The position numbers and the translations under genes were made by a program. A stretch of DNA of 64,000 bases. Origin: Ampullaceana balthica. Taxonomy: Eukaryota > Mollusca > Gastropoda > Lymnaeidae. The notes below the pieces were generated by a model. It saw only the letters and a program-made list of their open reading frames with translations. It was not told the origin of the DNA and searched no databases. The stretch lies in contig CALYLW010000019.1 of the NCBI GenBank assembly GCA_944989445.1, positions 1,178,001 to 1,242,000 on the forward strand, in the 5' to 3' direction. Shown one piece after another: positions 1 to 11,466 of the stretch (position 1 is the stretch's first letter; the number at the start of each line of letters is the position of its first letter).

Positions 1-501
1 AAATCTATTTATTTTGAAAATTTACGTAATTTTTTGACGGGTAATACACTAGTAGATAGTATAATGATGAAGACAGTTATTTATTTATCGTTTACCCTTT
101 CAAACATCGCAGGCTTTAAAAAAATCGCTATAAACGAATCTGTATAGGCGAACAACAACAAATCTGATGAAGATCCAATCTCCTTACCAACTATAATCAA
201 TTACAACAAAAACAAAATAATAACTCAGTATTCTGAGTTTTAAAAAAATAAAATAAATTAAATATAAAAAAAATTATTAACCCTAGAACTATATTCTCTC
301 GCGGATGATCGATAAAGTTTTATGTTAGATATAAGTTGGAGTCCATTCATTGACGGCGTCACCTTGCGTGCCTAACAAGCTCATCTCCCTACAGGCTTGG
401 AATATTCTCTGCTTCTTATGTTTTATTTTATTTTATCACTGGCTGGTTATGAAAGGTGATTAACTATGTCACAACGGCTCGTTACTTAGAATTAATTTTT
501 G
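1..501. other. AT-rich sequence without recognised feature
   Basis: AT-rich, with many stops in all frames. No element ends, RNA gene or coding signal were seen. Confidence 0.5.
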
Positions 502-759
502 AGCTAACAGATACCATTTCATGATGTTGTAAGGTTTAGTTAACAGATACCATTGCCTGATGTCGTAGGGTTCAGCTAATTGATACCATTTCATGATGTT
601 GTAAGTTTCAGCTATAAGATACCATTTCCTGATGTTGTAAGGTTCAGCTAAAAGATACCATTTCCTGATGTTGTAAGGTTCAGCTAAAAGATACCATTTC
701 ATGATGTTGTAAGTTTCAGCTAAAAGATACCATTTCCTGATGTTGTAAGGTTCAGCTAA
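502..759. repeat. 36-bp minisatellite, left part
   Basis: About seven imperfect copies of a 36-bp unit with core AGATACCATTTCMTGATGTT followed by a GTAAGGTTCAGCTAA segment. The same array resumes at 1480 after an unrelated insertion. The period is divisible by three, so a repetitive reading frame stays open on the minus strand; it has no gene-like character. Confidence 0.9.
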
Positions 760-1479
760 TGATCCTACATGTGGAAGAAAAACAGAAGCCCCGAGCCTAA
801 TGCTCTACATAGGTCTTCCTGGAAGACCCTCCCAGCTATCTGGCCCCCTCCACCAGAAAAGGACGTAACAGCTGGGAATCCCCCCCCCCGGAGCGATCGC
901 TTCTGAAGCGGCCACCTGGGCATCCAGGACAGAAGATCGAAGATGCCTCCCACTAAGTTCGCCTCACAAGGAGGGGTGGAATTGCCTTACTATGACCCGC
1001 TACCACTTTGGCGCCACCCCGGCAAAGCATACGAGTGTCAATGGTTAGGATCGCCCCTATGCGGGGGATCATCAATGACCTACCTAGGGTGCAACCCCCA
1101 CTGGAAGGTTTCTTCAGAGCTGGCGTCCAATGCGTTCTTCGCGGTACCTTTTGCTAATCCGTACTGGCGCTCTTGGCCCTAAACCGGCACCGCTCGATGG
1201 CGTTGCTAGTAAATTGAGGGGGGCGAAATGGTCGCTTCGGATTTACCCGACCCTCAACGGGTACTTTGGTTTTCATCATCGACATTGCATTTAAGATGCT
1301 TTGTCTAAGATCCGTACAGCGACTGTAATCATATGTGACTAGCACCTAACACCTAACATATCGGACTTTGGCATTGCCTGCCGGGAGTTGTTTGTTTCAG
1401 GTCGCCGAGTCACGGTCAGGTCCGTGCCCCACGACCTTACTCATCCGCCGAGCCCCGTAGAGGCCACCCCCTTTTGACG
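760..1479. mobile_element. GC-rich 720-bp insertion inside the 36-bp array
   Basis: This block is much richer in G+C than its surroundings and splits the 36-bp minisatellite. The 15 bases GTAAGGTTCAGCTAA occur immediately before it (745-759) and immediately after it (1480-1494). This looks like a target-site duplication, although the segment is also part of the repeat unit, so the duplication cannot be proved. There are no clear terminal inverted repeats or A-rich tail, and short open frames on both strands match nothing I recognise. It could be a truncated retroelement or an inserted genomic fragment. Confidence 0.45.
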
Positions 1480-1603
1480 GTAAGGTTCAGCTAAAAGATA
1501 CCATTTCATGATATTGTAAGGTTCAGCTAAAAGATACCATTTCATGATGTTGTAAGGTTCAGCTAAAAGATACCATTTCATGATGTTGTAAGGGTCGGCT
1601 AAC
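1480..1603. repeat. 36-bp minisatellite, right part
   Basis: Continuation of the array at 502-759: about three and a half copies of the same unit, decaying at the right edge into AGGGTCGGCTAACAGATTG. Confidence 0.88.
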
Positions 1604-2446
1604 AGATTGATACAATTTAATTATGTCATAAGGTTAGATGTGGCGAACTGTATAGTGTATTTAATTCACGAATGTGTATTGGATCAACTTTAGAGGAAAA
1701 TATTTTACAAAAAAGATTTGGGGAATGAAGCAAGGGACAGAATACAGATGTTCTGAAGAACATGTTCTTTATCCAGCGTATCCACAGAGCTACTCTCTGG
1801 GCCCCCTCACATTTAGTTCAGTGCCCCCATACACTAAAGTTCTTTACCACCACTCATTTAACTCAGTGCCCCCACACATTTAGTTCAGTATCCCCACCAC
1901 ACAGTTAAGTCGGTGCTCCTACACAGTCCATTTTGCGCAATTCAGAAAGAAACACAAAAATATCTTTTAAAAATAGCAACTCAATTAACATCAACATTGG
2001 ACCCATGTCCTCAAGTGTACATTGTACTTTGTGATCTTTGAACTATTCAAGTCTTTGATGGTCCACAGTGCACTTGGTGACCCCGATAAGGTCGTGTTTT
2101 GTTTTCTACTCCCACGAGCAATTGTACCGACTGCTCACGAGACAGCTGATCACAGCCTCTTCAAATGGGCATCAAGGATTGTTGAATCCTTGGATTGTTT
2201 GATGATTGGCTCCTCATGACATGAGGGGATGGGGGGGGGATTCAAGGCTCGAGTGCAGGTGGCCCATGTTTAACAGTCGACGGTTTGATAAAGTGACTGC
2301 ATAATTCCCCCCCCCCTTTTTTTCTTAATAGAAACGTTTCTCTAGAAGTTGTGACCCCATGTCTATAAAAAATCTTAATTATTAATTTAAGTCTATAAAT
2401 ATGTAATTATTGATCACGTCCTTAATAAAAGAGCTTGGATAGAGAG
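1604..2446. other. Non-coding stretch with weak 30-bp repeats
   Basis: A degenerate C-rich motif (TTTAGTTCAGTGCCCCCA and variants) recurs about four times at 1795-1925. Otherwise there are only short open frames and homopolymers (poly-C near 2308). Nothing gene-like was recognised. Confidence 0.4.
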
Positions 2447-2813
2447 GGCTAGTATAGCTGAATCTAAGTGCTGAGCTAGAAGGTGCTAGTATAGCTGAAT
2501 CTAAGTGCTGAACTAGAAGGTGCTAGTATAGCTGAAACTAAGTGCTGAAATTGAAGGTGCTAGTATAGCTGAAACTAAGTGCTGAACTAGAAGGTGCTAG
2601 TATAGCTGAATCTAAGTGCTGAGCTAGAAGGTGCTAGTATAGCTGAACCTAAGTGCTGAACTAGAAGGTGCTAGTATAGCTGAACTTAAGTGCTGAACTA
2701 AAAGATGCTAGTATAGCTGAATCTAAGTGCTGAACTTGAAGGTGCTAGTATAGCTGAACCTAAGTGCTCAACTAGAAAGTACTAGTATAGCTGAAACTAA
2801 GTGCTGAGCTAGA
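2447..2813. repeat. 37-bp minisatellite, about 10 copies
   Basis: Unit begins GCTAGTATAGCTGAATCTAA and continues GTGCTGAACTAGAAGGT, with scattered substitutions between copies. Confidence 0.92.
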
Positions 2814-3170
2814 GAGCTGCACCTAATTCTGGGTCATTGAGAGAGAAACAGTTTGGAGTTTCCACATGAGTTAGATAAAAGTAATATGATTATGGTCCAA
2901 TTAATGACCTTTGTAGGCAAGTAATGAACACATGTTCAGGCTTATAAAATTAGTGATTATTTCAAACGTCATGTGGTAAGGATTTGGGTTGCCTTGGTGT
3001 TTACGGATTTGGGATCAAAGCCTGCCTTGGGGTGGGGCAATGGGGTAAGTGATGAAGACGGAGATAACGAGGACGGATACACAGACTTGTATTGCGTGTT
3101 TATAACGGAGATGGAGGATGTGAGATGGCATGGTAGGTAAGGGGGGTGGCAGAGAGGAGGGTGGAGAACG
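2814..3170. other. No recognised feature
   Basis: Mixed composition, G-rich toward the right. No open frame of note and no repeat ends. Confidence 0.4.
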
Positions 3171-3410
3171 CGGGAATTTGTAGACGGAAGACGTTTGGGT
3201 TAGTACCGAGTTGAGAAAGAGGGAATTTGTAGACGGAAGACGTTTGGGTTAGTACCGAGTTGAGAAAGAGGGAATTTGTAGACGAAAGACGTTTGGGTTA
3301 GTACCGAGTTGAGAAAGAGGGAATTTGTAGACGGAAGACGTTTGGGTTAGTACCGAGTTGAGAAAGAGGGAATTTGTAGACGGAAGACGTTTGGGTTAGT
3401 ACCGAGTAGG
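3171..3410. repeat. 49-bp minisatellite, about 5 copies
   Basis: Near-identical 49-bp units starting GGGAATTTGTAGACGGAAGA. One copy has a single substitution (GACGAAAGA). The array directly abuts the 3' tail of LINE-A at 3421. Confidence 0.93.
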
Positions 3411-3420
3411 TGTGCTGTCT

Positions 3421-3729
3421 TATCTTATCTGTTACAGACGTTCCTTTTATACATAAGATTATTGCGTCCTACGCATATCCATGGTTTATGTATAGTTTTG
3501 CATTTTTATTAGAGCTTTAATTGTTGATAGAGTTTTGATTTTCCAAGTTTACTCAGGCAACCTAATAAACGTTCGAATTCCAGACGTGAATAACGAGAAT
3601 TTGTATGTGTTAGTTCTTGCATACGGAATAAGAAAAGTGTTGTTTTTTTTAATCCATATGTCTATCTGAGGGTTGTATTATGTATCTTTGTGTTGTATTC
3701 CCAAATCAGAATTAATTGCCTGATATATT
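3421..3729 (-). mobile_element. LINE-A 3' end (3'-most part, minus strand)
   Basis: Reads on the minus strand as the last part of a non-LTR retrotransposon reverse-transcriptase ORF plus its 3' UTR and tail. The tail appears on the + strand as CTTATCTTATCTG at the left. Collinear with 11030-11470 (+) and 15690-16036 (-). It breaks at 3721-3729, where LINE-B is inserted, and the element continues at 4858-4990. Confidence 0.85.
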
Positions 3730-4857
3730 CGAGCTGAAATTCGAGCTAGAATTGGGTCGGCAATGGCAGCAATGACGAAGTTTAAAAAAAAATGGAACAG
3801 CGAAAACATTAGCCTGCCAACAAAGCTCAGTCTTTACAGAGCTCTCGTTAAAACTATCAGACCTGGACACTTATGGCAGCCACTGAAAGCAAGCTGCAGG
3901 CATATGAAAACAAATGCATGAGGAAAACTCTCCAGATCTCCTCTTTAAAACATAAGACCAATGAATATGTCTGGGACACAACAAACTCTATTGCGGGTCA
4001 ACAAGAAACCATTATAATAACAATTAAGAGACTTAAGATGGCATGGTTCGGTCATGTACTACGACATGATACCCTGACAAAAATTGTCCTTCAAGGCACT
4101 GTAGAAGGGGGCCGGCGAAGAGGTCGACAGGAAATAAAACAAACCCGTAAAAATAAAGTTTTTGACTATAAATCCCTTATATATGAGACATAACTAACAG
4201 TATTGATTATTTTCAAACATGTACAGACTGAATCTGTCTTAACTCAAGTTTGCTTCATAACCCTGGGGTGGGGGGGGGAGGGGTGGGTCGGAGGGGGAGA
4301 GGGGAAAAGTCTGGTCACCGATTCGCTTGACCTAGCTCAGCGTGACACGTAAAATGTAAACAAAAGCACCCCGTCGCTTCGATGGGTCGCCTCAATGCGT
4401 CAACTCAAATTTCACGTGGGAAAAAAAACAATAACAAACCGTGAATTTGAATTACATACCTCATATAAGGATAAACTAAAAATGCATTAATTTAATTACG
4501 GTATGTTCGATCGATCTGAAATTTTGATACGATGCATTGTTAGGTCAGACGGGTCAGTGTGCCAATTTTCAGCTCGATCGAATCACGGGAAGTGGGTCAT
4601 TTTCGACTTTTGTTTTTCCGCCCGTCCGCCGGCCCATGAGATGATGAGATGACGACAGAGACGGCCGCGAAGTTAATATAAGGGATTTAAAAAGCTGGCT
4701 GGAGAACATAAAGGCTAAGGAATGGACAGGGGTGAACTTGCATAAATTATTTGCCGCCGCGCAAGATAGGCTAATGTGGAACTCGTTATCTGTTGATGTA
4801 TCCATGCGCTCCACCCAACGACCGCAACGGTCACGGGACTGATGATGATGATGATGA
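3730..4857 (+). pseudogene. LINE-B: 5'-truncated non-LTR retrotransposon, RT C-terminus
   Basis: The + strand encodes the C-terminal part of an AP-endonuclease/reverse-transcriptase protein. It opens with an RIGSAMAAMTKF-like segment, then (after a frameshift near 3890) YENKCMRKTLQIS, HKTNEYVWD, RLKMAWFGHVLRHD and EGGRRRGRQ. Beyond an inserted MITE (4171-4687) it ends with KEWTGVNLHKLFAAAQDRL and a terminal RPQRSRD-stop, followed directly by a TGA-repeat tail at 4839-4860. These are typical C-terminal motifs of a widespread animal LINE group; I cannot fix the clade (RTE-like or related). TGATATATT flanks it at 3721-3729 and 4858-4866, a 9-bp target duplication inside LINE-A. Frameshifts and the insertion make it dead. 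Confidence 0.85.
4171..4687 (-). mobile_element. TA-flanked MITE (AATCCYTTATAT family), copy 1
   Basis: Bounded by inverted repeats AATCCCTTATAT and ATATAAGGGATT, with TA on both outer sides (4169-4170, 4688-4689). It interrupts the LINE-B reading frame. Its reverse complement is alignable by eye to the copies at 12744 and 13562, sharing CCACTTCC, a GAGCTGAAA segment, CAGATCGATCG and CCGTAATTAAATTA. TA duplication plus short inverted ends suggests Tc1/mariner-type mobilisation. Confidence 0.8.
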
Positions 4858-4990
4858 TGATATATTATTACTACTTTGCTCTTTGTTCGTCAATCCTCTA
4901 GGGTTTCTATGTTTAATGATTTAATTAATGGTGTTACTCTTGTCAGTTTTAAATATTCTCAAGTAATGAATCTGGCGGGGGAAAAAAAGA
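4858..4990 (-). mobile_element. LINE-A, upstream remainder (minus strand)
   Basis: Continues the LINE-A copy split by LINE-B. It matches the reverse complement of 11038-11150, encoding the ITGEYSKLTR-like region and LVKSLNLETLEDRR. Confidence 0.8.
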
Positions 4991-5606
4991 TGTGACACAT
5001 TATTTTGTAGATCTATTCAAACATATTTTTAGATTTCTTTGTTATTGAAATGCGGTTCACTGTTGAGTACTCTGAAAAGAAATCGGTTCAAAGATGAGTT
5101 CGATTTGACGGGGATACTGTGTTGGTTCGGGAAGTTACTTACACGGTGTGCAGTGCCACACGTGTTGTCCATGACTTTAGTCTAGCACCGCGGGCTGCCA
5201 GCATCTGGTACACCTGCTAAACCTGGCCACTAAGCAGGCTGGATTTGAATTTAATCGTAATTGCTTTAAACAGTAATGCATATTAAACAAACTCACGGTC
5301 GGCCTTGACCTTACAGCCCGGCTCGCAGATGGGAATCTAGCTGTCGGTGTGACAGCTGCGAGACTTAAACTCGAATTCTCTCTTAGTCATCTCAGCGATA
5401 CACGTGTTTCTCTTAGTTATCTCAGGAAACATACGTGTTTCTGTTTGTAAACTCAGTGACATACGTGTGTTTCTCTTAGTCTTAGTTACCTCAGCCAAAT
5501 ACGTGTTTCTGTTAGTCATCTCAGAAACATACTTGTCTCTCTTCTTTGACGTTAAATCGAGTAAATAACTATTACAGAGAAGTTTTGAAACGTTGATAAA
5601 ATAGTA
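4991..5606. other. No gene; degenerate repeat 5360-5530
   Basis: At 5360-5530 a loose 30-40 bp repeat recurs about five times (ATACGTGTTTCTCTTAGT and variants). The rest has no recognisable feature. Confidence 0.45.
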
Positions 5607-6272
5607 TTGGGGCAGCTAGAATTGGCACAGCTAGTATTGGGACAGCTAATCTTGGGACTCGGCTAGTATTGGGACTCAGCTAGTATTGGGACTCAGCTAG
5701 TATTGGGACAGCTAGTATTGGGACAGCTAGTATTGGGACAGCTAGTATTGGGACTCGGCTAGTATTGGGACTCAGCTAGTATTGGGACAGCTAGTATTGG
5801 GACAGCTAGTATTGAGACAGCTAGTACTGGGACTCAGCTAGTATTGGGACAGCTAGTATTGGGACAGCTAGTACTGGGACTCAGCTAGTATTGGGACAGC
5901 TAGTATTGGGACAGCTAGTATTGAGACAGCTAGTACTGGGACTCAGCTAGTATTGGGACAGCTAGTATTGGGACAGCTAGTATTGGGACTCGGCTAGTAT
6001 TGGGACTCAGCTAGTATTGGGACTCAGCTAGTATTGGGACAGCTAGTATTGGGACAGCTAGTATTGAGACAGCTAGTACTGGGACTCAGCTAGTATTGGG
6101 ACAGCTAGTATTGGACAGCTAGTATTGGGGCAGCTAGTTTTGAGACTCAGCTAGTATTGGGACTGAGCTTGTGTTGGGACTCAGCTAGTGTTGGGGCATC
6201 TAGTATTGGGACTAAACTAGTAATGGGACAGCTAGTTTTGAAACTCAGCTAGTATTGGGACTCGACTAGTAT
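5607..6272. repeat. Short-unit minisatellite, GCTAGTATTGGGACA type
   Basis: Mix of 15-bp (GCTAGTATTGGGACA) and 17-bp (GCTAGTATTGGGACTCA) units, more than 40 in total. They are grouped in recurring higher-order blocks that also carry GAGACA and GTACTGGGACTCA variants. The right edge is degenerate. Confidence 0.93.
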
Positions 6273-6988
6273 TTTGGGCTCTTTGTTTTCATTTAGTAGA
6301 GATCTTCTTAGACTTTTAAAATTAGTAAGCGTCCTTCATCTAAGAAGACTTCTCTCCTATGACTTGAGTGGGAAGGGGGTCCTTTTTTTCCAACAGTTTA
6401 AGGACACCTGACTGACATATATCACTGAATTAAGAGCACGGCAGCCATGTTGAGCCAGATGGTGAATAGTTTGTTACTAGGTGAGTCTTTATGTGATGAT
6501 ACACACTTAGTTGAAGTACGGGCGGCTTAGTTCGGGGACGGGCGGGGTGGCGTATGTGACTTTTCCACTGGCCAGATATTCATTGAAACACAAAGCTTCA
6601 CGTTATTGATGGGACGTGTGAATTTAGAGAGAACGGTGAATGGGAGAGAAGAATGGGAGGATGTATAAAGAGAATGGTGTTGGAAGTCACGTGTACGGCT
6701 GTGATTGAGAAGGGAGGAGGTGAATTGGGTTGACGTTATGAGGAGGAGGGAGGAGGCGGGATGGTAGGGAGGCGTGAGGATGACAAGAGTGGGAGTTAAT
6801 GCTACCGGACAACTCTTAATGAAGGAGGACTTGGGGGGATGGGGCAGGGGGAGTTGAAGTGATCAGGAGAGTAAGTGGTCAGTAGTGGCAGTGGTGAGGA
6901 TTAGGAGTGGTCAAGATAGACAGTGGTTAGGGAGTGGTCCGTAGAGGGAGTGGTCAGGATTGGGAGGGGTTGGGAGAGGGAGGGCTAT
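6273..6988. other. G-rich non-coding stretch
   Basis: No gene. 6850-6980 is a purine-rich, loosely repeated AGTGGTCAGGA-type sequence. Confidence 0.4.
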
Positions 6989-7215
6989 ATGAAACTGTCA
7001 TCTTGTGGACTGGTTCTGTATGTCATATGACAGTTTCATCTTGGGGACTGGCCCTGTAAGTCATATAACAATTTCATCTTGGGGATTGGCTATGTGTCAC
7101 ATGACAGTGTCATGTTGTGATGTGGATTGGCTCTTTTTGTCATATTACAGTGTTATCTTTGGGACTCGCTATGTGTGTCATATGACAGTGTCATCCTGTG
7201 GATTGACTGTGTTTA
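6989..7215. repeat. Degenerate ~48-bp repeat, about 5 copies
   Basis: Recurring CATATGACAGTTTCATCTTG followed by a GGGACTGGCTNTGTNTGT segment, with considerable divergence between units. Confidence 0.75.
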
Positions 7216-8688
7216 CGTGTGTCATTATTAAACTGGGGGGGGGAGATCTCCTTTGATTTAAAAATTATCTTTTCAACACCCCCATCGGGTGTAGACACTC
7301 GTACAATAATGAGATACATCATTCGTCTACACAGCACGCTTGACATGACCCAGCTCGGCTATGATTCCCTTGCTTCGATAAAAACTAACAAGCTGAAGGT
7401 GTCGGTACCCTCATTAACTAACCCATTTTAAAATGACTGTCTTTGTGGTAAATGACCAGATAACTTGAGCGACGTTTTCTTATTTAAGTTGTAATAAAGT
7501 CGTTAATTTGAATTAACAATGAAACGTTTTGTTTTGCATTCTGTTAAACTCTTATTGTTTGTTCCACACCTTTTTTCTGTTGAATGTTCTCGGTGCAGAC
7601 TCTTGGTTTTTATACGAACGATGAATGCTTTGTTCAATAATTTATTTCATGATGTGGCAAACGGGTGTTCTTCCGCCACATCTTTCAAGAAATGAAAGAA
7701 AACAATGATATATCTTTATAAAACAAAGACCTACATGTTACGTCAGTGTCGAACATGTATGGGAATGGTCACGTGACTGACAACCCCTTCATTATTGACG
7801 GGACCCCTCTGTTAGTGACACACAAATTAAAAATAGACAACGAGAAGATCAATAAACCAACCACAAACTGAGCAAGTCTAAACAAGTGATCTGTGTATAA
7901 CGTGGCCATCGCTTTAAAAAAACAAACTTTAAAGATCTTACTTCCTGTTGGAATTGTTCATACCACTAACACTCGAGTGATTCTAGAAACTGAATGAAAG
8001 TGTCTCGAGTGGAATTGTAATAAAGTGCGAGATCTATTTTGAAATTACTTTTTAAAGTTAAAATGTATTAAAATTTAGATTTTTAATGTCTTTAAAAGAT
8101 TTAAATTTAAAAAGGAAAATGCTCTGCTTCTAGTTTTAGTAGGTACCACAAACAGACACAAAATTGCGTTTTTTCGCCCTGAAGCTACAATTTAGCAACT
8201 TTTCATTCACTTTTTCTATAATAAAAAGAGATGTTATACAAATTAAAATTAAACTATTGAAAAGTTTATTTTAAGCCCTTTAATTATATTTTATTGTCTT
8301 TGATTTTGACCTAATTTAAAATATTAAATTTGCCCCTGGAAAACCATCACCATAACGATTGTTGAGCGACAGCAGATGGGTTTTTACCCTCCTCCAGTAA
8401 ACGCCTTTGCAGTAGCGCGCGATATATAGAATTGCGTTACAAAGTAGTGAATTGTATGCAAAATTGGATAATCTTGAGTTTCGTATGAAAAAACATAATA
8501 AACTATTATTAAAATGAAAAAAAAGCAAACAAATTCCAGGAAAATTCCATATTGTTATGAGTTTTTGACACAAGTGGATTTGTTAGTTAACATTTCTGAA
8601 AAGTTTTTTTGTCCTTTTTTCTATTGATATACGTAAGTAAGCAACTTTTCATTTTTATTAGCGCGCATTGCGGCGAAACGAAAAATAG
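7216..8688. other. AT-rich intergenic sequence
   Basis: No array, element end or convincing open frame. Short open frames here lack any recognisable motif. Confidence 0.4.
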
Positions 8689-9698
8689 AACCCTATATTT
8701 TCGTTTCGAAGAACGTTTCGCCGGTGCGAGGAAATAGCTGAGTCCATTGATGCTAGCGCTCCAGCAGGGACAAACAAATTGATATTTGTCGATCTCAAAG
8801 GCTTAGTTGGTAAGTACTATTATTAAAATAAAACATATCTATAGTTTAAAATGTCTTTTAATTATTTATTTATTGACAAATGAGTAGTTTTAGCTAGTTA
8901 GTTTTACGATTCATTGTACACTAACGTTCACTTTTTGAGTTCGTAAGTAACGTAAACCACCACTCCTACTTCTTATCTTATCTTATCTATACAGACGCTC
9001 CTTCTATGCAGAAGATAGTTGCGTCCACAGACCATGACAGATGATCTGTTGGCAAGTGATGCAGCAATCACAGGCCACGGCTTTGTGGGTTCCACGCATT
9101 ACCCAGCCGCCTAACTACATGTAGTGTTAGGTACCCATTCGGAGCGGGGTGACTCAGGGACGCCCTAGGCCCCGGGAACAAGCCCTTGCCTTCACACGGA
9201 TTCGAACCCGTGACCATCGGTACGACAGTCCAGTGCGCTGCCACTCGACCACCGCGTCCTACTTTTGAGTGAAGTCTATTTTTTTCTGAATGTTGATATA
9301 AAACTGATGTATTTCCCCTTAAATATATTACTTTTATGAGTAATGATTAATATATTTCATAGTAATAAAATTATATTATTAGTCCTTCATTGTCATTTAT
9401 ATTAAGGGTCACGTGATCATAACTTTGGTTGCCAATGTAAACAATGATTTAGAAAAATTCAATAAGTTAGGGATGTTCTTGTTTCAGTTATAAATCACTT
9501 TTGAAGAAATATAAGAATTTCACCGTAAAGTTAGAATAATTTCTATTATATATGATTTATGTTATGTGAAATATGTGTTTAATTTTGTTAGATGATGGTG
9601 AACAATATGGTGAACTTAAGAGGACTTTTCTGGCTAGTGGAAAGGATAGAAGACCATCACTGCCCACTCTTGTTATTACCAACAAACTACTACTGTAA
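8689..9698 (+). pseudogene. Possible two-exon gene fragment of unknown identity
   Basis: A frame open from 8689 (after TAG at 8686) reads ...AESIDASAPAGTNKLIFVDL then KGLV, up to a strong donor (G|GTAAGT at 8809/8810). An acceptor (TTTTGTTAG) precedes 9592. Joining the two in phase 1 keeps the frame open through DDGEQYGELKRTF, LASGKDRR and PSLPTLVITNKLLL to a stop at 9696-9698. The implied 782-bp intron carries a SINE. No start codon is visible and I do not recognise the protein. It may be a gene remnant or a chance pairing. Confidence 0.25.
8972..9256 (-). mobile_element. tRNA-derived SINE, copy 1
   Basis: On the minus strand it begins with a tRNA-like head carrying an A box (TGGTCGAGTGG) and a B box matching GGTTCGANTCC. 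A roughly 200-bp body follows, then the 3' segment CTTCTGCATAGAAGGAGCGT and a GATAA tail (TTATCTTATC on +). TCCTACTT flanks both sides (8964-8971 and 9257-9264) as a likely target duplication. Confidence 0.9.
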
Positions 9699-9896
9699 CT
9701 CAATGTTTTTATGTTTTAAAAGAAGAAAATAACAAGTCATGGGATCAGGTATCTTTAAAACCAATACTGTTGTTATTAATTATTTTAATGACTTTCTTAT
9801 AACTAATATGTTTATTTTAAAATATTTTGTTCTCTACTCCTAGTAATTTTGAAAATTTAAAATTAAACTCTGATAAATTGTCATTTTCAGCTTGAA

Positions 9897-10150
9897 ACCT
9901 GGTTCTCATTGATAAACAAGGTGGCAGCTTTACAATTCGGAATCAATTAGAAAAGCTTGTGGACAGTTTGAATTCATTTTCATCAGTGGACTATGTACAT
10001 TTATTGGATAAGTATTGGATTTGGCTTTAATAAGTCCTACCTTATCCTTTGAAAATAACAGAAGATCTGGGCTCTCCGCCTAAGGAACATGAGAGGCTTG
10101 TGCTTGAAGAGAGGGACCAAATCAGATTATTATTGATTAATATGTTGATC
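9897..10150 (+). pseudogene. Degenerate coding-like segment, unknown family
   Basis: One frame reads NLVLIDKQGGSFTIRNQLEK then LVDSLNSFSSVDYVHLLDKY before in-frame stops; it resumes with PLKITEDLGSPPKEHERLVL then EERDQIRLLL. The composition looks protein-like but the frame is broken. It may belong with the fragment at 8689-9698. No family assigned. Confidence 0.3.
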
Positions 10151-11029
10151 TTTTGCTACCACTTGTAAATAGCTTTGCTTATTTTATGACTGTGTTTGAA
10201 GGTATGTTAAATTACATATTTTATTAGCAAGCTGACTATTAAGTTCATATATTCTGTATATTAATAATTAATTTTAAAAAAAGTTTAATACTGGGATAAA
10301 AAAAAACATTTGTAATTATTTAATTTTGATGTAATACAACTTAGAAAGTTATAAGTTCATATAAACCATTCCACTTTCACAGACTCAGTTGTATTTTAAA
10401 TATTTATAGAATGAGGTAATTTGATCTTTGAATAGTTATAAGCAATGGTTAGTCTTTATTTTCATGCAATGTTTATAACTTTAGGGATAAGTGTTATTTT
10501 TTAGAATTTTTTGAAAATGACTAAATTTTTTACTTTTTGAGAACCCTTGCATTTTTCTAACCGGTACATTTATTTTAATTATTGAAGTTGTAGGTAAACA
10601 CTTTATTTATGTCAACAGATCTTTAGTTACCCTTCCTTTTGATATAATTATCTTGCATCCTGGTTCATTGGCTGATTTATTTATTTTTTTGTTGGGTTTT
10701 TGTTTTGAAAAGTTAATTTTGTGTTTTTTACCTCCCTTTTTATGTTTCTCAAAAACAAAAAAAAAGGAAAAAAAAATATTTAAAAAATAATTTAAAAAAA
10801 AAGATGCAAATCCATTTTCAAGTCCATACATTTTTAATGAGTAAATTATTTGGTACACTAAAAAAATTAGTTTATTCCCCATATACTTTTGGTTAAAATG
10901 AGAGGAGTAAAGGGGTATAAGTAAAATAATTTTACAGTTATAGTCTTTCAAAAAGCACTTTTTAAGGAAGCGAAAAAAACGAGGAAAAAAACGGTAAAAA
11001 AAACTGAACTTCAATTGTCCATAACTTTC
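10151..11029. other. AT-rich intergenic sequence
   Basis: Very AT-rich with long A and T runs. The long minus-strand frame at 10607-11014 is Phe/Lys-rich low-complexity translation and is not supported as a gene. Confidence 0.5.
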
Positions 11030-11466
11030 TCATTTATGCCAGATTCATTACTGGAGAATATTCGAAACTGACAAGAATAACACCATTAGTTAAATCATTA
11101 AACCTTGAAACACTAGAGGATAGAAGAACCAAAAGCAAAGTAGTAATCATACATAAAGCAATTAATTCTAATTTAGAAATACAACACAAAGATAACTTAA
11201 TACAACCCTCAGATAGACATAAGGATAAAAACACCTTTCTTATTCCGTATGCAAGAACAAACACATACAAGTTTTCCTTCTTCCCGTCCGGAATTCGGGC
11301 GTGGAATGGGTTGCCTGAAGAATCCAGGAAAACAAACACTTTATCAGCATTTAAATCTCTAATAAAAATGCAGGACTAAACACAAACCATAGATAAGCGT
11401 AGGACGCAATAATCTTCTGTATAGAAGGAGCGTCTGTAAACAGATAAGATAAGATAAGATAAGATG
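11030..11466 (+). mobile_element. LINE-A 3' end: RT ORF C-terminus, 3' UTR and GATAA tail
   Basis: An open frame on + up to a TAA at 11377-11379 encodes the C-terminal tail of a non-LTR reverse-transcriptase protein: ARFITGEYSKLTRITPLVKS, then NLETLEDRRTKSKVVIIHKA, and near the end the characteristic FFPSGIRAWNGLPEE and TLSTFKSL-like (here TLSAFKSL) motifs. This FFPxxIRxWNxLPEE block is typical of the end of CR1/Jockey-group ORF2 proteins. An 80-bp 3' UTR follows with AATCTTCTGTATAGAAGGAG, then five GATAA repeats (11442-11465). It is severely 5'-truncated, and it is the clearest of the LINE-A copies here. Confidence 0.88.

Noticed and set aside
10607..11014. 135-codon minus-strand gene
   Set aside because: Phe/Lys-rich translation of A/T homopolymers with no family features.
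11442..11465. Telomeric or GATA satellite repeat
   Set aside because: The GATAA repeats are the 3' tail of LINE-A and the SINEs, always at the same position relative to those ends.
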